Shown: positions 25,116 through 39,900, counted from the stretch's first letter. The stretch is 64,000 nt of DNA from Fratercula arctica (GCA_947846985.1 CANTUZ010000003.1:93524674-93588673), one strand, 5' to 3'. Notes: generated by a model from the letters alone, not told the origin. Made by a program: numbers and translations.

Positions 25116-25982
25116 CACTGACAAATTTGAGAAAATTGTCTAATAATTGTTATATGAACAGATAAGAAGCAAAAGAAACAAAAGTAGGACATTGCCACCT
25201 GAGTAGTCACTCATTTTGAATATAACAAGACAATTTCCTACAGGACAGGAAGGCTGAGGGTATTGCTACAGCCAGTAGGTGTGGACTGTCCATCAAAGAT
25301 AATTTTCAAGGACAGAATAAATTAAAAGTTGTATTGGAGCTTATTGATCTAACTTTGATCTTGAGTACAGCATGTGTGTGTTACTGATCACCTTCACAGG
25401 TGCCTTTTAACCTAAATAATTCTATGAGTTTCTGAAAGACTGCAAAGAGGTAGATAAAAGGAATGAGGAAGGAAAGAAGGAAAAGTAGACTATGAAAGGA
25501 GGAGCTGGTTTCGGGTAACAAGCTTTTCAATCAGATTAAATAGCTAGTTGGTAGGTAATAAGTATGTTCAGGAGGAAAGAATAAAAACATAATAGCTTGA
25601 TGACATCAATGATCTCCAAGATGTGTATAGCAGTTCCTTCAGTATCTGATTCTGTTACTGGAGTCTCAGCCTTAACCTTGCTCCCCACTCAAAATATCTT
25701 TGTCTCTTGAGTTCTCAGTGTCTTCAGGGAATTCTTCTTTCATTGAGGTTATTACTGTTGTTTGCAGATTCGTCTCTCAACAGTTTCAGGATGACATGAA
25801 CTATTTAATGGCTTGAATGTTATTCAGATGAGTTCTTGACATGACACTCGAGTTCCCATGAGATTATTTAGGGTGAGGTTAGTGATTCAATGCTAAAATC
25901 GGCAACACAGATTCTATTCTTCAGATTTTCTGAGAATGTGATTTTACCTGTTGCTAAGTATCTTTTTTTCTCTCTTTTTTTC

Positions 25983-25999
25983 TTTTTTTTTTTTTTTTT
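25983..25999 (+). repeat. Poly-T run, 17 bases in a T/C tract
   Basis: A run of 17 T residues at the end of a roughly 45-base pyrimidine tract starting near 25961. Confidence 0.93.
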
Positions 26000-27387
26000 C
26001 TCTAGTATGCGATATCTTGACTTTCACCAGATGGTATTTTTCTCATCTTGATCCGTGCAATCCTGTGCTGAGTATCTGTGTACTTGTGATATGGCCAGAT
26101 TTGCTTCCTTTGGTGAAGCTGAATTACTCACTGGTGGCATGCCCCTTTTTGCTTTGCTCTGTCACAATCACATTTTTGAACCACAGATAAGAAAGGCTGC
26201 TGATTTGTAGGAAAGGTCATGGCATACCCAAGACCCATAATACTGCTGTTGATCCCAGCTGAGGTATAGCTAGGTGCAAACTCCCATTCAAGAAAGAATG
26301 GTTAATCTACTTCCTTGTTTGCAGCTAGTCAGTCTTTGCAGTACCATCATAACACTAATATTTAACAGATTGGAGATAGATTTTACACTGCTGAATATTC
26401 CAGTGATCTGTTTCCAAAAGTAATGAATGGAATAGGATGGTTGGAAAGGCTTCTGTGCACAATCCCACTGTGTACACTGCTCAGTCTTTTACGAATTTTG
26501 CCAGTAGGCTTCTAAGCTTATATGTCTGAAATGTTTAAGGAAGATTGCAATTCATGTTTATTCATGTTTCATTTTCAAAAGGTTTTGGACAATGTGGACT
26601 TAAATCAGAGATTCAAAACAAACCTGGATGCAGAAGTTTAGAACTATGGGGTGGTGTTTTCTGGGGTCTCTTTGGTGTTGGTTTTGGTTTTGTTGATTTC
26701 AGAAAGATAAAAAATAAAGAAACACTGTAAGTGCAAAGGTAAAATACGCACATTGAAGAAAATAACGTGCACATATGCTCCCAAAGCTGAATAGTTCAGG
26801 GATTGAAAGCTTATAAAGACACTTTGCTCTTGAAAATCTCCTTAAAATAAAATAGTTTCAGCTCATTTTGAAATAAAAGTTTATGCCACCAACATTATTA
26901 AAAAGGAGAAAGAAAGGGAGGGACCAGCATAGAAACCATTGAAAATGGATCAATAGAAGTGCATTTAAGAAAAACAAACCAAAACAACCCCCGCCAAAAC
27001 CCAAAAAACCTAGTCTGAAAGAATCAGAGAAAGGAAGGTCCTTGCCTTCTTATTATTTAGTAAATTCATCTTCTTGGCAAAAGATTTACACAATAATCTG
27101 CATTTTTAATACAGACAACTGAGAAGAACATTCCTAGATCACTATAAGGATTTCCTATATAGAGAGGTAGTTTTCCTCCTCCTTACCCCCACCAAATAAA
27201 CAAATTAAAGTTTAAGTAGAGTCCTCATTACCCATACAAACATCTTTATACTGGAAAACTACTACACAATGTATCATTGCTGGCGAAGCTTACAAATAGT
27301 TATTTGGTCACCTAGATATTTAACATTCTAATTTACTTGAAATCTTGTCATCTGAGAAAAGGCTCTGACTATTTATGGAGTGAAGTA

Positions 27388-27441
27388 ATTAATGGCCACT
27401 GGAATAAATTACTCATCCCAATTATTAATGGCCACTGGAAT
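27388..27441 (+). repeat. Direct repeat, 18 bases twice, period 36
   Basis: The word 'attaatggccactggaat' occurs at 27388-27405 and 27424-27441 without mismatch. Confidence 0.95.
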
Positions 27442-30400
27442 CTTATCCTTATGTAGTAAATCACAGGACAAGTCTGCATGTTGCTTAAAGCTTTTATTCT
27501 GCAAAAAAGAATGGAAATGGATCTGTAAAATGCAAACTTTTCTTTTTTTTTTTACCCTGTAAAAATATGGCATATGGACTTAACATTCAAGCCTGAGTTG
27601 CTTTATATAAATTTTAAATAATTCTCAAATAATCTCTTGAATATGCATCTCTTGTATTGTTTAAAGTTATTACCTGTAGTATTCTCAGAAAGACCAAGAG
27701 CCTGAGTCAGAGAAAAGGAATGCTCTATGTGATTCACTGCTTTGATTCTTTTTTTTTTTCAGCCAGTGGGCTCCACTTACTGAGATACATTCATATCAGC
27801 CTAAAAAGCTTTCTTCCCTTTTAAAAAATATGTTTGTATAAATTATTTAGAAACCATTGCCATTACACCATAACTTGTACTTATTTTCCTCCTGTTCAGC
27901 TGTATGACCAAGTATATTTTAAGAATTACAGGGAATCATAGTTTGAGGTCAAATCCATCCCCATATTTATGGGATTTTCAGATCTTTAGTGAAACACTAG
28001 TTCTACATGAAGTTGACCTATTGAGTCAAACTGTCAGTATGATTCTTCAAGGAAGTAAAAAGAAAGAGTAGCTCAAAGCAAGTGATTTCTATGTCATGAG
28101 CTCTCATTAACTGAGCTTCTTCTACCAAAGGTACCAGACAGTACTGTAGTGTAGACTGCTACAGCTATTAAAACTTTCCTTAATTGCTGGATTTCAGGGT
28201 AATTTAAAGGTAAAGCAATATGGGCTGAATGGAATTGTCACCTATGCAGTCCCTTTGAAATTATTTCATGAAGTAATGGTCAGCCAGGCAAGAACTGTCT
28301 TTGTCAGCATTTTTAATTTAGAAGAAACTGAATTATTTATTACTTGCACACCAAACGTATTCATTTCATTATTTTTGGAATCCAAAAATTTGTGTAATTT
28401 AGAATAACAATGTCAACCTTATCAATCAAATCTTGCATTCTTCTTTCAAAACTTTCTCTGAAAAAAACCAGGTGGTATAAACTAGGTAATATGTTATGTA
28501 AGGGGGTATTGTGTTTGTCTAATCCAATGACCTAAATTCCCTAGGCAGTCAGAGGAGAAGCCTGTAAAATTTACGACTGTAGATTTAAGATTCAAGTACT
28601 ATTTAGGTATCTCCAGAGATAAGCCCAGCCCACTGAAGTAAAGGGCCAGCTTACTCAAGCATGAGTATATATAGTCAATAGGAGGTTTTCCAGCCCCTTG
28701 AAATCCAGGCTGTCTGATCCTAGCCTGACCTATGGTGCTGGATGCCCTGGGGTCTGTCCTATAATTGTAGATTAAACAGACATCTTCCATTTTTTTGAAG
28801 TACCTAAATACAAGCCCATGGGAATCCTTCATTAGAGCTTGCTCTCTCCTTCTTTCTTGTTGAAACTAAAGCAATGTGCAACCGAGAATACAAGAATTAT
28901 AGGTCCAGACAGTATTGCCACAAACTGGCCTGCATCTTAACCTAGTGGTAAGATAATCACCAAGGGAGCACATACGTTCAGCTCTTCTATTCTCCAAAAG
29001 GTTACATATTTCACAACGTTAAATACAAAACAAAAACAGACCTGAGAGGAGCATTTTCTCAGAGTAGAGATGTATCAAACAATTCTATGTATACATGCAA
29101 TTCACAGCCCTGAAAACTGCGTGGATAGGCTGGTATCTTGGATTTTGAAGTTGTCAGCAGGATTTAGGTAGATTTCATGCCAGCTAACGTCAATACAAGC
29201 TGAAGGGCAGGACTGTTATTCAAGATCATATATTCATATTAATATCACAGATTTTTTTGTTAAAAAGTACCAAAACAAAAGTTCTATCTTCTGTGTTACA
29301 GGCAGTGAAAAAAAGCTTACATGCAGCCCAAAGGGAACCTGATGGAAGAATGGAGATAAGGATAATAGAAAGGATTAGAGAGTAATACCATATCATTAGT
29401 TGATTAGAAAGTCAAGAGAACAGGGGAATGGGTTTAGATTTCAGGTCACAGAGAAGGAGATTAGTAAGGGGAGTAATTGTTGACCTTCATTCATAAGTAA
29501 TGGGAGGGAGAAAACTCCATACATGCATCAGTACTTGTAATCATAAGGATATTAATGCCCTTATTTTCTGTACCTGATGGTCAGCATGTACCAATAAAGC
29601 ATGAAAGACTGAGTGAGACTATTTATTGAGGATCTAATTTAATACCCATACGGCAGTGACTAGCTGAGTTTGTGATCAGTCTCACAAGTGGGATAGAATT
29701 TAGAAAAAGTATTTTGTTAAGTGTAACAGAAACAGAATTTAACCTATCATTGCAAAAAGGCTTCATTTTCATTATGTATAATAGGTAAAATCTAAACAAT
29801 TATTATTATTTTTTAGAGAAAAATCTAAACTAATGGTGTAAGAAAATAATAATACTAAAGGCAACTATGTAAACAAGTCATTTTGTATTTGAACTAATTA
29901 AAACCACAATATACAGTTAACCCTCAATTAGGAATCCGGTTAATGATGCATGTTAAGAGCTGTTTTTTTCCATGTAATTTAAAGAAGGAGCTTATCTAGT
30001 TGACATGCTCTAGCTTATGTTGACATGAATCCATATTCATTGCTTCCTTTATTCAGTCTGAGACCATGGCAACAAAAGTAAGTCTTGAGCCCAACTGTCT
30101 AATTCAGTAGGAGAGAGAAAATCTGTGCTTTGAGCTTGATACTTCTTGGCATTAATGCTGTCGGTAGCAATTACTTCTCTTTACTTTGACTGGAAAGAGA
30201 CTAATCATAATAAAGAGAGATGCCACAAGACAGCAGAGGAGTGGCCACCGCTATGTAAAGCACTGAGGCTACTTAGGACTCCTAGAAAGCATCTACTGTA
30301 ATAAACTAAAGAGAAGCTGTACCAAGTGAAAAAGCACATGCCAACGATTAACTATATTGTCATACTGACAGCACCAACTGTGGTACTGTTTTGGTTCAAC

Positions 30401-32559
30401 CCAAAGAATGACCTGTCTTGGATCAGGAGACATTCTCATTGCCTCGTGTTGATGCATCCACCATGTTTTGCAGAGGAAGAGACTTACCTATAGGAACATG
30501 AGGAGCGCCACGCGAGTCAGCCCTGGGGTCAGAGAACGCCTCCTGCCTCACTTGGTGGTATAGATACAGCCCTACAAAGGAACTTTCCCTCACAGTTCAT
30601 AAAACAAGAGCTCCCACAAGCGCTATGAAGATGAACAAGTAGGAAGCATGAGGCATGGCCCCCGCATCTATTACCATGACCTTGGTAACTTTGGTCTTAA
30701 GATACAGCAAAAGCCCAGACAAACTATCTAATGCTTCAGTAGTTATCTTTAAATTGCACAAAGTGCACAAAGTGCTGAATTCATATATATGCAATACAAA
30801 AGAAAAGGCATCAGCCTCCATCCATCATGCTATAAAACATATCAAAAGAACCTCAGATAGCCATAGAAGTTTAATGAAAAATTGTAACTCAACCAGACTG
30901 TATTTCAGGATAATTTTGCACAGCCATGCTCTGTTTGGTGTCTGTGATCACACCACAGTTGAGTTGAAAAGCACTATGGCAGAATGGCATCTTTGTTTCT
31001 TCTGCTGGACACTTAGCAACCATTTGGGCTGAAATTAGTATCAAGCAGAAATTTAAAATCAAAAGATAACATTAAAATAAAAACAATAAATCATCTTTCA
31101 ATGAAGAACTCTTAACAACCATCCCACTGTTATATATCTTTAGTTTTTTAGCTTTCTTAAAATGCCATAAATTCTTCTATTTACAATCACAACAATGCCA
31201 TGGAAAAAAATATTAAAATAATTATAATTTAAATATTTCTCTTCTTCTATCTTTAGATATCAACTTCTTTTAAATTTGAGGGGGATTCAAAAATACTTTT
31301 ATAGCAATCAAATATCTCAAAATATTATCAATATTTACATTTATCAAGGTATACGTACTTTAATGCAATCACATAGAAATATGTATTCTTTAGTATTGTG
31401 TATTTGCACTAAGGCTAAAAACTCAGAGTAGTAATTGCTTCAAAGCTGCTTCTGTAAATGAATCTCATAACTTAATTTGAGGAAAAATCCAATGAAGCAC
31501 TGGACTTTTAAAATCAGAGGCTCAGATGGATTGCTTCCCCTACTTTTCAAGCATTTTCAACAGTAAACATCTGAACTTATGCTCCAGATTAATTAGTTTC
31601 TTTTGTAACATCTTGATTAGCTTTGGACTGACAGCAATTTGCAAAATTTTCCTTATTCAGTTATCTTTCATATTGGACATTTATTTTTCTATTTAGTTGC
31701 TTTCACAGAAAAGCGTTTTGAGATGGTTCAGATATGATTCTTAATGTCTGTAGACTGCTCTTTATTTTAAGATACTTCTTTTGTTTCCACTGAATTTCTT
31801 TTCTTCTTTAAAATTCCTAGTGGAAAGTACCTGTAACATCATCTTTTAAACCTCTATGTGTTGGTGCAACTGATGGGAACCATCAATAATGTAGCTGTGA
31901 TACATCAAATTACTTAAGTCACACCTGAAGAACTCTGAATGAGATATCAAACTGCTTTTCTTTTATTATGATGTCACTTGGCTTGTTAGTTTTCCTTTAA
32001 TAGTTATATTTGTATTCTTGAATGAGAAAATGATGTCTTTTTTTTTTTATTATTAATGATACGTATTATTAAATACCAACAATGTACTGAACACTCTACA
32101 AGACTAAAAGCGGAGGTATTCTTTTCTGTGGCCTGAATTTTACATTGGGAGAATACGGTAGATCCTAGCTGAAATAAAATTAAGGAGTCTAAAAGGAAGA
32201 AAGAAAGAAAAAAAAAAAAAAAGAAAATACATTTCAGAAAACACATGGGAAAGTGGGAACACATAGAAGCAATTACTCTTGGTAGCTATCAAAAGAACAT
32301 TCAAATAACAATGAGTCCACATAGCCTCTATATAAATCTGAATATTTCACTCACCATCAAACCACATGAGTAAGGCTCAGCATCCCTTGGTCCTTGCCCT
32401 GTACCCCTAAGGACAGAACTCACATCATCTGACTTTAAATGGCTACACTGCAGATAGCTGCATCTCAACTTCCCAACCTTTACGATCAAGGAAGAGAAAC
32501 AGGCTGTTGTAAAGTGCAATTCATCTTAACTACTGTACATGCCTGTTTTGGAAGAACTG

Positions 32560-32627
32560 CACTTTGGAATTAAAGGCTGGACCAGATGATCTTCTGAGGT
32601 CAACCTGGGCTGTTCTATGATTCTGTA
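32560..32627 (+). mobile_element. CR1 LINE, short 3' terminus
   Basis: The terminal segment of a CR1 element in plus orientation: 'ggctggaccagatgatct' (family: ggttggactagatgatct), then 'gaggtcaacctgg' in place of gaggtcccttcc, then 'tctatgattctgt', the 3' direct repeat. The element is severely truncated at the 5' end. The exact left edge is uncertain. Confidence 0.8.
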
Positions 32628-33802
32628 AATTTACTCTTTTTCTGTAAGACATTGACAATAATGCACAAGATCAAGTCACATCTTCAAAGTGAAGAGATTA
32701 ATATCATTCTGTCTACCTAAATACCATCTAACAGACAAATTCTTTCACTTGCTTTCTTTTGTGCATTCCTTGGAATACCTAAAATCAGCCCTGCTTTACA
32801 AAGCCTACTTAAACGCCCTGGCTGTGTCCCCTCCCAACTTCTTGCGCATACCCAGCCTACTTGCTGGGGAACAGAGTGGGAAAAGAGAAAGCCTTGACGC
32901 TGTGCAAGCACTGCTCAGCAATAGCCAAAACACTGGTGTGTTACCAACACTGTTTTAGTCACAAATCCAAAGTACAGCAAAATACGGGCTGCTATGAAGA
33001 AAATTAACTCCATCCCAGCCAGATCCAGTACAATATGCAAAGTTATAATCATTAGCAATGAGATGATTACTGATCTACCTACTCATGCTTGTAATTTATT
33101 CCCAGCAAAAACATGTATTTGCATGAAATGAAGCTTAAGAGTATCAGTAATTTAGAGGAAAAAAAAAATACTATGTTGCAATTATCCAAATACCAGCCAT
33201 TACAAAGCAGAATAATAATTACACTTACAGAAATCTAAACACATCAAGATACAGAAATGCATCTGAAAGACTGAAATGGTTTTAATCCTGAGTCATAGAA
33301 CTATGCAGGAACTACAAGACAGTATCTGAGACAGTTTCTTACTTGTATTTCGATTAAATTTGTTGTATTTAAAAAAAAAAATTGCTTTTTATGATCCTCC
33401 TTCTTATATTATTGAAAGGAAAAGGCTTTCATTAATTTGAAAGGCACCAAGCAATACTATGAGTATTGCTATCATGAATACTGACCAACACTATTATGAC
33501 ATATTTCCCTTCGTATGTGTGGAGAAATAAATAAATAAATAATGTTTCTATGAATGGGACAGCTTAAAGATTTTACAGTTCATATCTAGATTGACCTTTG
33601 CCTGAAGTGTTATACGGAGAAAAAAACCCGCTATGTAAATACTTAGAGCTCTTGGTGGTCTCTTACATCTTAATGATTTTGTTTGGAAGGAGTCCAACAG
33701 CCTGCCACGTAACGTAACCATCCAAAAGCAACGAAACTGCATCAGTATGATGTAACTTCTTCCCATTGGAGTTCTCTAAGTTGTTATATTTCTGCTGAAA
33801 AA
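32628..33802. other. Noncoding DNA between two CR1 ends
   Basis: No gene seen. Overlapping open frames at 32689-32958 (plus) and 32717-32911 (minus) lie in a locally GC-richer patch and match nothing known. An AAAT microsatellite is present at 33525-33541. Confidence 0.6.
33525..33541 (+). repeat. (AAAT)n microsatellite
   Basis: About four units of a tetranucleotide repeat, 'aaataaataaataaata'. Confidence 0.9.
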
Positions 33803-33938
33803 AATCATAGTTTGGGTTGGAAGGGACCTTTAAAGATCAAATAGACCAAGCCCCCTGCAATGAGCAGGGACATCTTCAAGTAGATCTGGTTGCTCAGAGC
33901 CCTGACCAGCCTGACCTTGAATGTCACCAGGGAACATC
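33803..33938 (-). mobile_element. CR1 LINE 3' end, minus strand
   Basis: The reverse complement of a CR1 3' terminus: 'aatcatag' then 'gggttggaagggacctt', 'aaagatcaaatagaccaa', 'cccctgcaatgagcaggga' and 'ggttgctcagagccc', ending near 'ctgaccttgaatgtcacca'. The conserved order and modest divergence make the family assignment secure. It is truncated at its 5' end (right side) and carries no open frame. Confidence 0.93.
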
Positions 33939-35140
33939 TTGGGTTAAAATGTAAATAATGCAGTTACAAATATTGATACATCATAGTTAAATATTATGTA
34001 CTGTATATTTGTTCTGTCATTATTGTTGTTTATTCTCATCATCCAAACTCTTGAGAATTCAAACTGAACATTGTCGCTTCTAAACACTACCAAGTTATAT
34101 TTTTTGTTTGATAGCCACAACCAGCCATGTGACACTTATTTCTGAGGCACCACTGACACCTTTATTGCATATCTTGAATTTTTGAAGCCCCATGTGCTTG
34201 TCAGGGTGCACTGACACTGCTGTCACACTGTCACACAATAACACAAAAAAGCTAAATCAAATAAACCTAACTCTGGCTATTCAGGTGTGCCTCTCAACCA
34301 GACAAAAGCAATCTTATCCATTAAATTTTATTGATAAAACACAGTAAGACATTTTGTTTTTTCTTCTTACTTCAAACAACTGTATTTGACAATTACTGGC
34401 ACTGCAGCAAAAGACCCAGACTGGCACAGACATGGCCAGTGGATTCAACAGCCTTTCAAAATCCAGCATGTCTTTTCTGTGACCGCAGGTCACAAAGAGG
34501 TAGAGAGCTGATCTGGTATTGACTTAGTTCTGGACAGGCTCTGACACAGAATTCAATTTAGTTTCCTTAGCCTATTCTGATGTGGTACAACATTTTTTTT
34601 TCAGGCTTAAAATTTCTTCTGGTTTAAGGTTAGGGTGTGATACTTGAGTCACAATGGATGAGGGATACATGAATTGGCTTATCTTGAAAACGCCTTAAAT
34701 GACAAAGAACAGTCTTGGTCATAACAAAGTGACTTTTCTTGTCTTCATTTTAAAGAAAACAAAACCATCAAGAACTAATTTTTTCTTTCCTTGTTTAAAC
34801 TACTAGTGCCCTGATGCCTTCTTCAAAAATATTTTTTATGTCCATACATTACATTTCTAATAAATTAAACCTGTATGTACTGAAAAGAATTATTAGGTAT
34901 CTAGACAAAGAGGTTTGTTAGAAAGTTAGATGGATAAAGCTGTCAGCCTGGACAACAAAAAGACCAAATGGGATGTGTCTCCTATCATCCATAACAGGAG
35001 CTGCCTGAGACTAAAATGAAAGAAAAATCCTTCCTTGCATCACTTGTTTAACTGGGATTACTAAATAAACATGACTGAAATTAGACAATTAGTGACAGAT
35101 CTTCACTGTGAGACATATGTCTTCACAGTGTATGTATACC

Positions 35141-35163
35141 AAAACAAACAAACAAACAAACAA
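35141..35163 (+). repeat. (AAAC)n microsatellite
   Basis: About five to six units of a tetranucleotide repeat ending in a short A run. Confidence 0.9.
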
Positions 35164-35278
35164 AAAAGGTATAGCACAGCTGTTAATCGTAAGGCAGGAG
35201 ACAAATAAAATCAGTAAAAGTAAGCCTTTATTTTTCCATGATGAAATCTTTGCTTAAAGTAAAGCCAATAATTTTCTC

Positions 35279-35299
35279 TTTTTTTTTTTTTTTTTTTTT
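35279..35299 (+). repeat. Poly-T run, 21 bases
   Basis: Twenty-one uninterrupted T residues followed by 'aagtgg'. Confidence 0.95.
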
Positions 35300-36921
35300 A
35301 AGTGGAGACCTATGACCATTTCACTGTCCACAGCTGTACATTTTAGTCTTAATTTCATCTTTGTCTTCAAAGAGATCTTCTGCTATGTCACAGGATGAGA
35401 AATGGGCCTTAATTCTCACTATTGCCAGCCTGGCCAGAAGTATAACATACCGTGCATTTAGGAAAAGTCTCTTTTCACGGGTTATACTGACATAAGAATT
35501 GAGATTTTCACTCCTGTTCCAGCAGCCATATATTCGTTAAAAGGCTTACATGGACGTGAAAGGGCTTCCTAAATTTCAGGACTTTGGCCGACAGATGACT
35601 CTGCCGAGGCACCACTGAACACTAACCTCTGAATCCCACACTGCAAACTCCGATGGGCAGACTTGAGGATCATAAGACAATGAAAGAACAAGTACCCCAG
35701 TGGTGAAGCTGTAGCCTTGTGGTGCTACAGGTAATTGGGGAGGTAGGGAGCCTTCAGCAGTTTTATGGTGTAAACTCTTCTGAGTTTGCTAAATTAGTTT
35801 TATATCGCTACAGCTTTATCAGCAGCCAACCACTAGCAGGACACAAAAGCGCACTAAGGCATCTGGCTCATCCTCTCTGATTCCTGCCTTCCTGAACTGT
35901 TATTTTATGAGTTTCTAATTTTAATTAGACCTCTACATTTCTGAAAATTGAGCAATATTAATTATTAAATAGTAGGGGAGGAAAAGCAGGGATAATGGCA
36001 TCAGATATATATATAGGCAGAGATGGAGTATATTAACTAGGACAATGAAGAAAGCTTTTATTTTTAAATTAAGTTTTTAACTGAGGATAATAGGTCTAAA
36101 CATATCAATACGTATTCTGCAAAACCGCCCTGCTACGACATTGCTTCAGTGGACCCTCACAGAACTAGCCCCTACTACTTTACGTTATTCAAAATACCCC
36201 ATGCTACTGTGTTTTTATATATAGAGGCCACAGAACCATGAGGCAGTCAGGGAGCAGGTCTAATATAATACATCCAAAACGTGCAGCAGCTATGGCCATT
36301 GGGGTTTCAGTATTTTGGTATTATGAGGTTCCAGAACAATCTGTTCCGAGATGACAATGTCTCAGGAAAAAGCTTCAAATCACATTAATACAAAGGTAGC
36401 AATAATAACTGGTACTGTCACAATTCAGTAATGAATAGTGAAGTACAAATAACTGGAAATAGGATGGAGAAAGGAAAGAAATCCAGGCCAGTGGAAAGAT
36501 GAAGATTACACTTTAAAGCACTGCAATGAATTTATCATTACTAACTTCAACCTCAGATTATATTATTCTGAATGTTGTTTATTATGTCTCTGTTACTAGG
36601 GAGCTTACCCAATTTGAACCTCTGACATTCTCATCTCTGAAAACTGATGGAGAATTTTTGCATTCATTAACCTTAATATGCTTTTATCAGTCTCAGAATT
36701 AAAAACAAACAAACAAAAAGGCAGCTATATCCTGAACAGTAAGAGGTTCAGCTGCAAAAAAACAAAACAAGAACAAAAGGTGACAGTAAAAACCAGTTGA
36801 TGAAATAGCTAGTGAAAGCAGACTTGAGTAGAAAGGACTGAGACTGGAATAAAATAATCAATTATCAATGGCCAAGGGGCATTTGATATGTGAAAAGAAG
36901 AGGGATTTTCCTTTCTTTTTC

Positions 36922-36947
36922 TTTTTTTTTTTTTTTTTTTTTTTTTT
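36922..36947 (+). repeat. Poly-T run, 26 bases
   Basis: The longest homopolymer in the window: 26 T residues, preceded by a 'tttcctttcttttt' pyrimidine tract. Confidence 0.95.
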
Positions 36948-39900
36948 GGCCATATATGCAGAGCAAGGGTATATACTTTCATATTTGAAGTACTGATTTC
37001 AATTTAAGGGGAAAAAACTATTACAAAAAAGAAAAAAATCCCATGAGAAACCCAATATGGAACATCTATTTTTCACATAAAGGGCAGCTGCTTTGTACAG
37101 GATAGTCTTCAAAAGGTAAAGATGCAGAACGGAAAATAGGCTATCTTTCAAAACTATAAGCAAAAATTAGGTTATTTCTTGCTTCACATGGTATCCCAAG
37201 ACATGAAGCTCTGAGTAACATTTTTGCCACATTTTTGCAGCCAAGAAGCTACAGCTACAGCTGATATTTGGAGTCCAAAGTAATAGAATTATGTTCATTT
37301 AAAAATCACAGCAGGTAAACTGTGATTAATTATTAATTTCCAAAAGTTTTAAAAATAATTAAAATTAAAATTGACATTGTGAGCACACAGCAAAAATAAA
37401 ACATTTACTGGGCCTCTGAAGGTCTATTAAACGACTCACTAAGTCTTCGTTAGGTGCTTCCATGCTGTGAGGGTAGTCTTTACACTGCTGCAGTGGGGTT
37501 TTAATGCTGCTGTCACTCATTCTACATGGATTCTTGTTTGTTTGCCCATTCTGACTGGGGGCAAACATTTTCTGTGGAGAGGCCTGGGGTGCCAACGGTC
37601 CATGCCAGAGTCCAGACCGACATAGAAGGATGTATAACTCAGTCCAAGCACCCCTCCTGGCATCAATAACTAACGCATTTCAGCCCAATCATAACTAGCT
37701 TTGAAATCTCATTTTATTGTAGTATCTGTCTGCCAGCTGAGTAAGATAAGGACGCTAGAATGAAGATGAGGAGGAGGGAAAGGGAATGGGAAAGGCTGAT
37801 TTACAATTAATAGGCCCCTCTTGTGGTTACTTTCTGAGGGCATCAGGCTTATCATAACAGACGTAAATCCTACTTTAAAAAGTAATAATCATTTACTCTT
37901 GATTTTTCACTGAGGGAACGTTCAGAGATTCTAATTTCATGAGCTGTTTAAGACATAAATTCTAGAAACGCACAGATGAGCCAACTGTGAGTTAAAGAAA
38001 TAGCATAAACAGATACATGAATTATCATGCGTGACAGACCAAAATAAATGCAAGACGCCTTATTCTCATAACCATTCCCTACTAAAAGACCAATTATCAC
38101 ACCCAGAACTCCTTTAAGAGCTCGGTTCTGATCTTCATTTTCCTACTACATGCTAGACTGAAATTATGAAAAGTATATTATAAAATGTGTATTTGGTGTG
38201 CTTTGAGCTTTTGGTATTTCGTTATCAGTTTTGTAGTTTAGGAAGGTGTGCTTTCCTTCTACCTACCTGGCTGTGTGTTTGGGCCAAAGAAACACCTCTA
38301 AGAAATAACCTCAGAAGAGGCGTTTTTGCAAATGTTCTCTTTTAGGCAGAATTGCCTTACAGGGCCTCCCTTAGAATGATAAAACAATTCTAATGTTACC
38401 ATTTTGATTTTTTTTCTTATAAATAATGTAAATATCTTTATCGTTTTACAGTGGACTCACACTTTATTATTTTTAGACTTTAATAATTTCGAGAGAAAAA
38501 TACTAAAAGCAACTTAAAGTTTAATTGCTCACCGCAAACATAGTTACTTAGTCCTGTGTTCAAAACAAATTGGTTTTATTCACATCAAAAATGAAAGTTG
38601 ACAGACCTCAAAGTTTGAGATCTTGAGATTTTTAAGGTCCAAGAACCAGTGGTTTCAAAAAAAAGTGAATAAAAAACCAACATGCAGAGGTTTTCTACCA
38701 CCCCGTTCCAATCAATGCAAGTTACTCGTATACTGCAAATAAAGGAATACAGGCTCTATGGGAGAGTCCTATAATTTTAACTGCACCCTAAAATCTGAAA
38801 TTTTAATCCTCGCATCATAGCACAGGATCAAATAATGACAGTTGACTTCACAGAGCCCTCTCAGTCTGTTATGCATTTCATCATTAAAGGATTATCCAAT
38901 TAAGCTCTCCAGTAGATGAAAGAAATCTTTATGTTGACCCTGTCTTGAGACACACAGATAGATCTAATGAAAGGTTCCCGCATGTCTGAAACTGCAAAAT
39001 CTCTCAGAGACCAAAACTGTGAAGTGGGTTTGAGCTTCCAGAGCTACCTGCCGAGCATCTCCACAAGTGGTAGGGGCGACCTAACAGCTTCAGAAGAGTT
39101 TATTGAAAAAACCAGTACACTGCAGAGATGACACTCCTCCACCAGCCAGTAAAAACATGCCACCTTCAGGTGTTTCTGATCTCCTGCTTGTGCTCCTCCT
39201 CCTGTGAGTGCATTGACTTTCCACCAAGTGATCCTAAGGTTTTAGGCATAGGAGAGTATTCTTTTGTTTTCTTTTTGTGTTAAAGCTGTAGCAACATGGT
39301 GAAAGGAATATGAGATTCGTGTAAGTAAAAAGTGAGACAAGGACAAAGTCTGTAGCCTTGTGCAGTATCATGAAATCTGTCATATATGTGCTATTGGTCC
39401 AAAAGAAGACAGAAGAGACTCCATAAAATTACTACAAAAAATAAAACAAATGACATCTAAGCACATATTCCCATGTAACCGTCACATGTCACTGCCTGGT
39501 GTTGGCTTTGATTAGAACAACTTCAATTATCAGTATGTAAACAGAAAAAACAGTGGGATTTCCTAAACCAATACTCTCCAGTCACCAAAAGCAGCAGAAG
39601 ACAAAATGGTCTGTGGATATTTTCAAACACGTCATGAACTACCAGGCGCAAAGCCCTGTGCTTTCTCCTGTCCTCCTCCTGCCAATAATGCCACAGCCCC
39701 TCTGGAAAGCAGCCGTTTTCCCCAAGGTGGGGGGAAACCCATGGCACACCAAGCCCCATGCTGCCATGACCAGCTATCCTCTGGGATGTGTCTTCAGCCC
39801 CACTCGAAGCTCCTCTTGGCCTTGGAGCCCTTTAATCACTGTGATTTTTATCCTTTTGTTCCAGCATGAGCATAGCAAATTCTCCTTTCCCTCTGAATCT

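Larger units (their letters stand above)
25116..32559. other. Unique noncoding DNA, no gene seen
   Basis: About 7.4 kb with no recognised gene. It contains a T run at 25983-25999 within a longer T/C tract from about 25961, a purine-rich stretch near 25443-25510, an A run at 32208-32222, and an 18-base repeat at 27388-27441. Around 28590-28830 a diverged phrase ('atttaggtatctccagag') suggests an old interspersed repeat, but I cannot assign a family. The 125-codon plus frame at 30655-31032 has no recognisable domain. Confidence 0.6.

Noticed and set aside
28590..28830. Possible old interspersed repeat, with a faint echo at 6870
   Set aside because: The shared phrases are short and diverged, and I could not name a family or define boundaries.
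37761..37795. Purine-rich tract as a possible triplex (H-DNA) site
   Set aside because: The tract is interrupted by T residues and lacks clear mirror symmetry.
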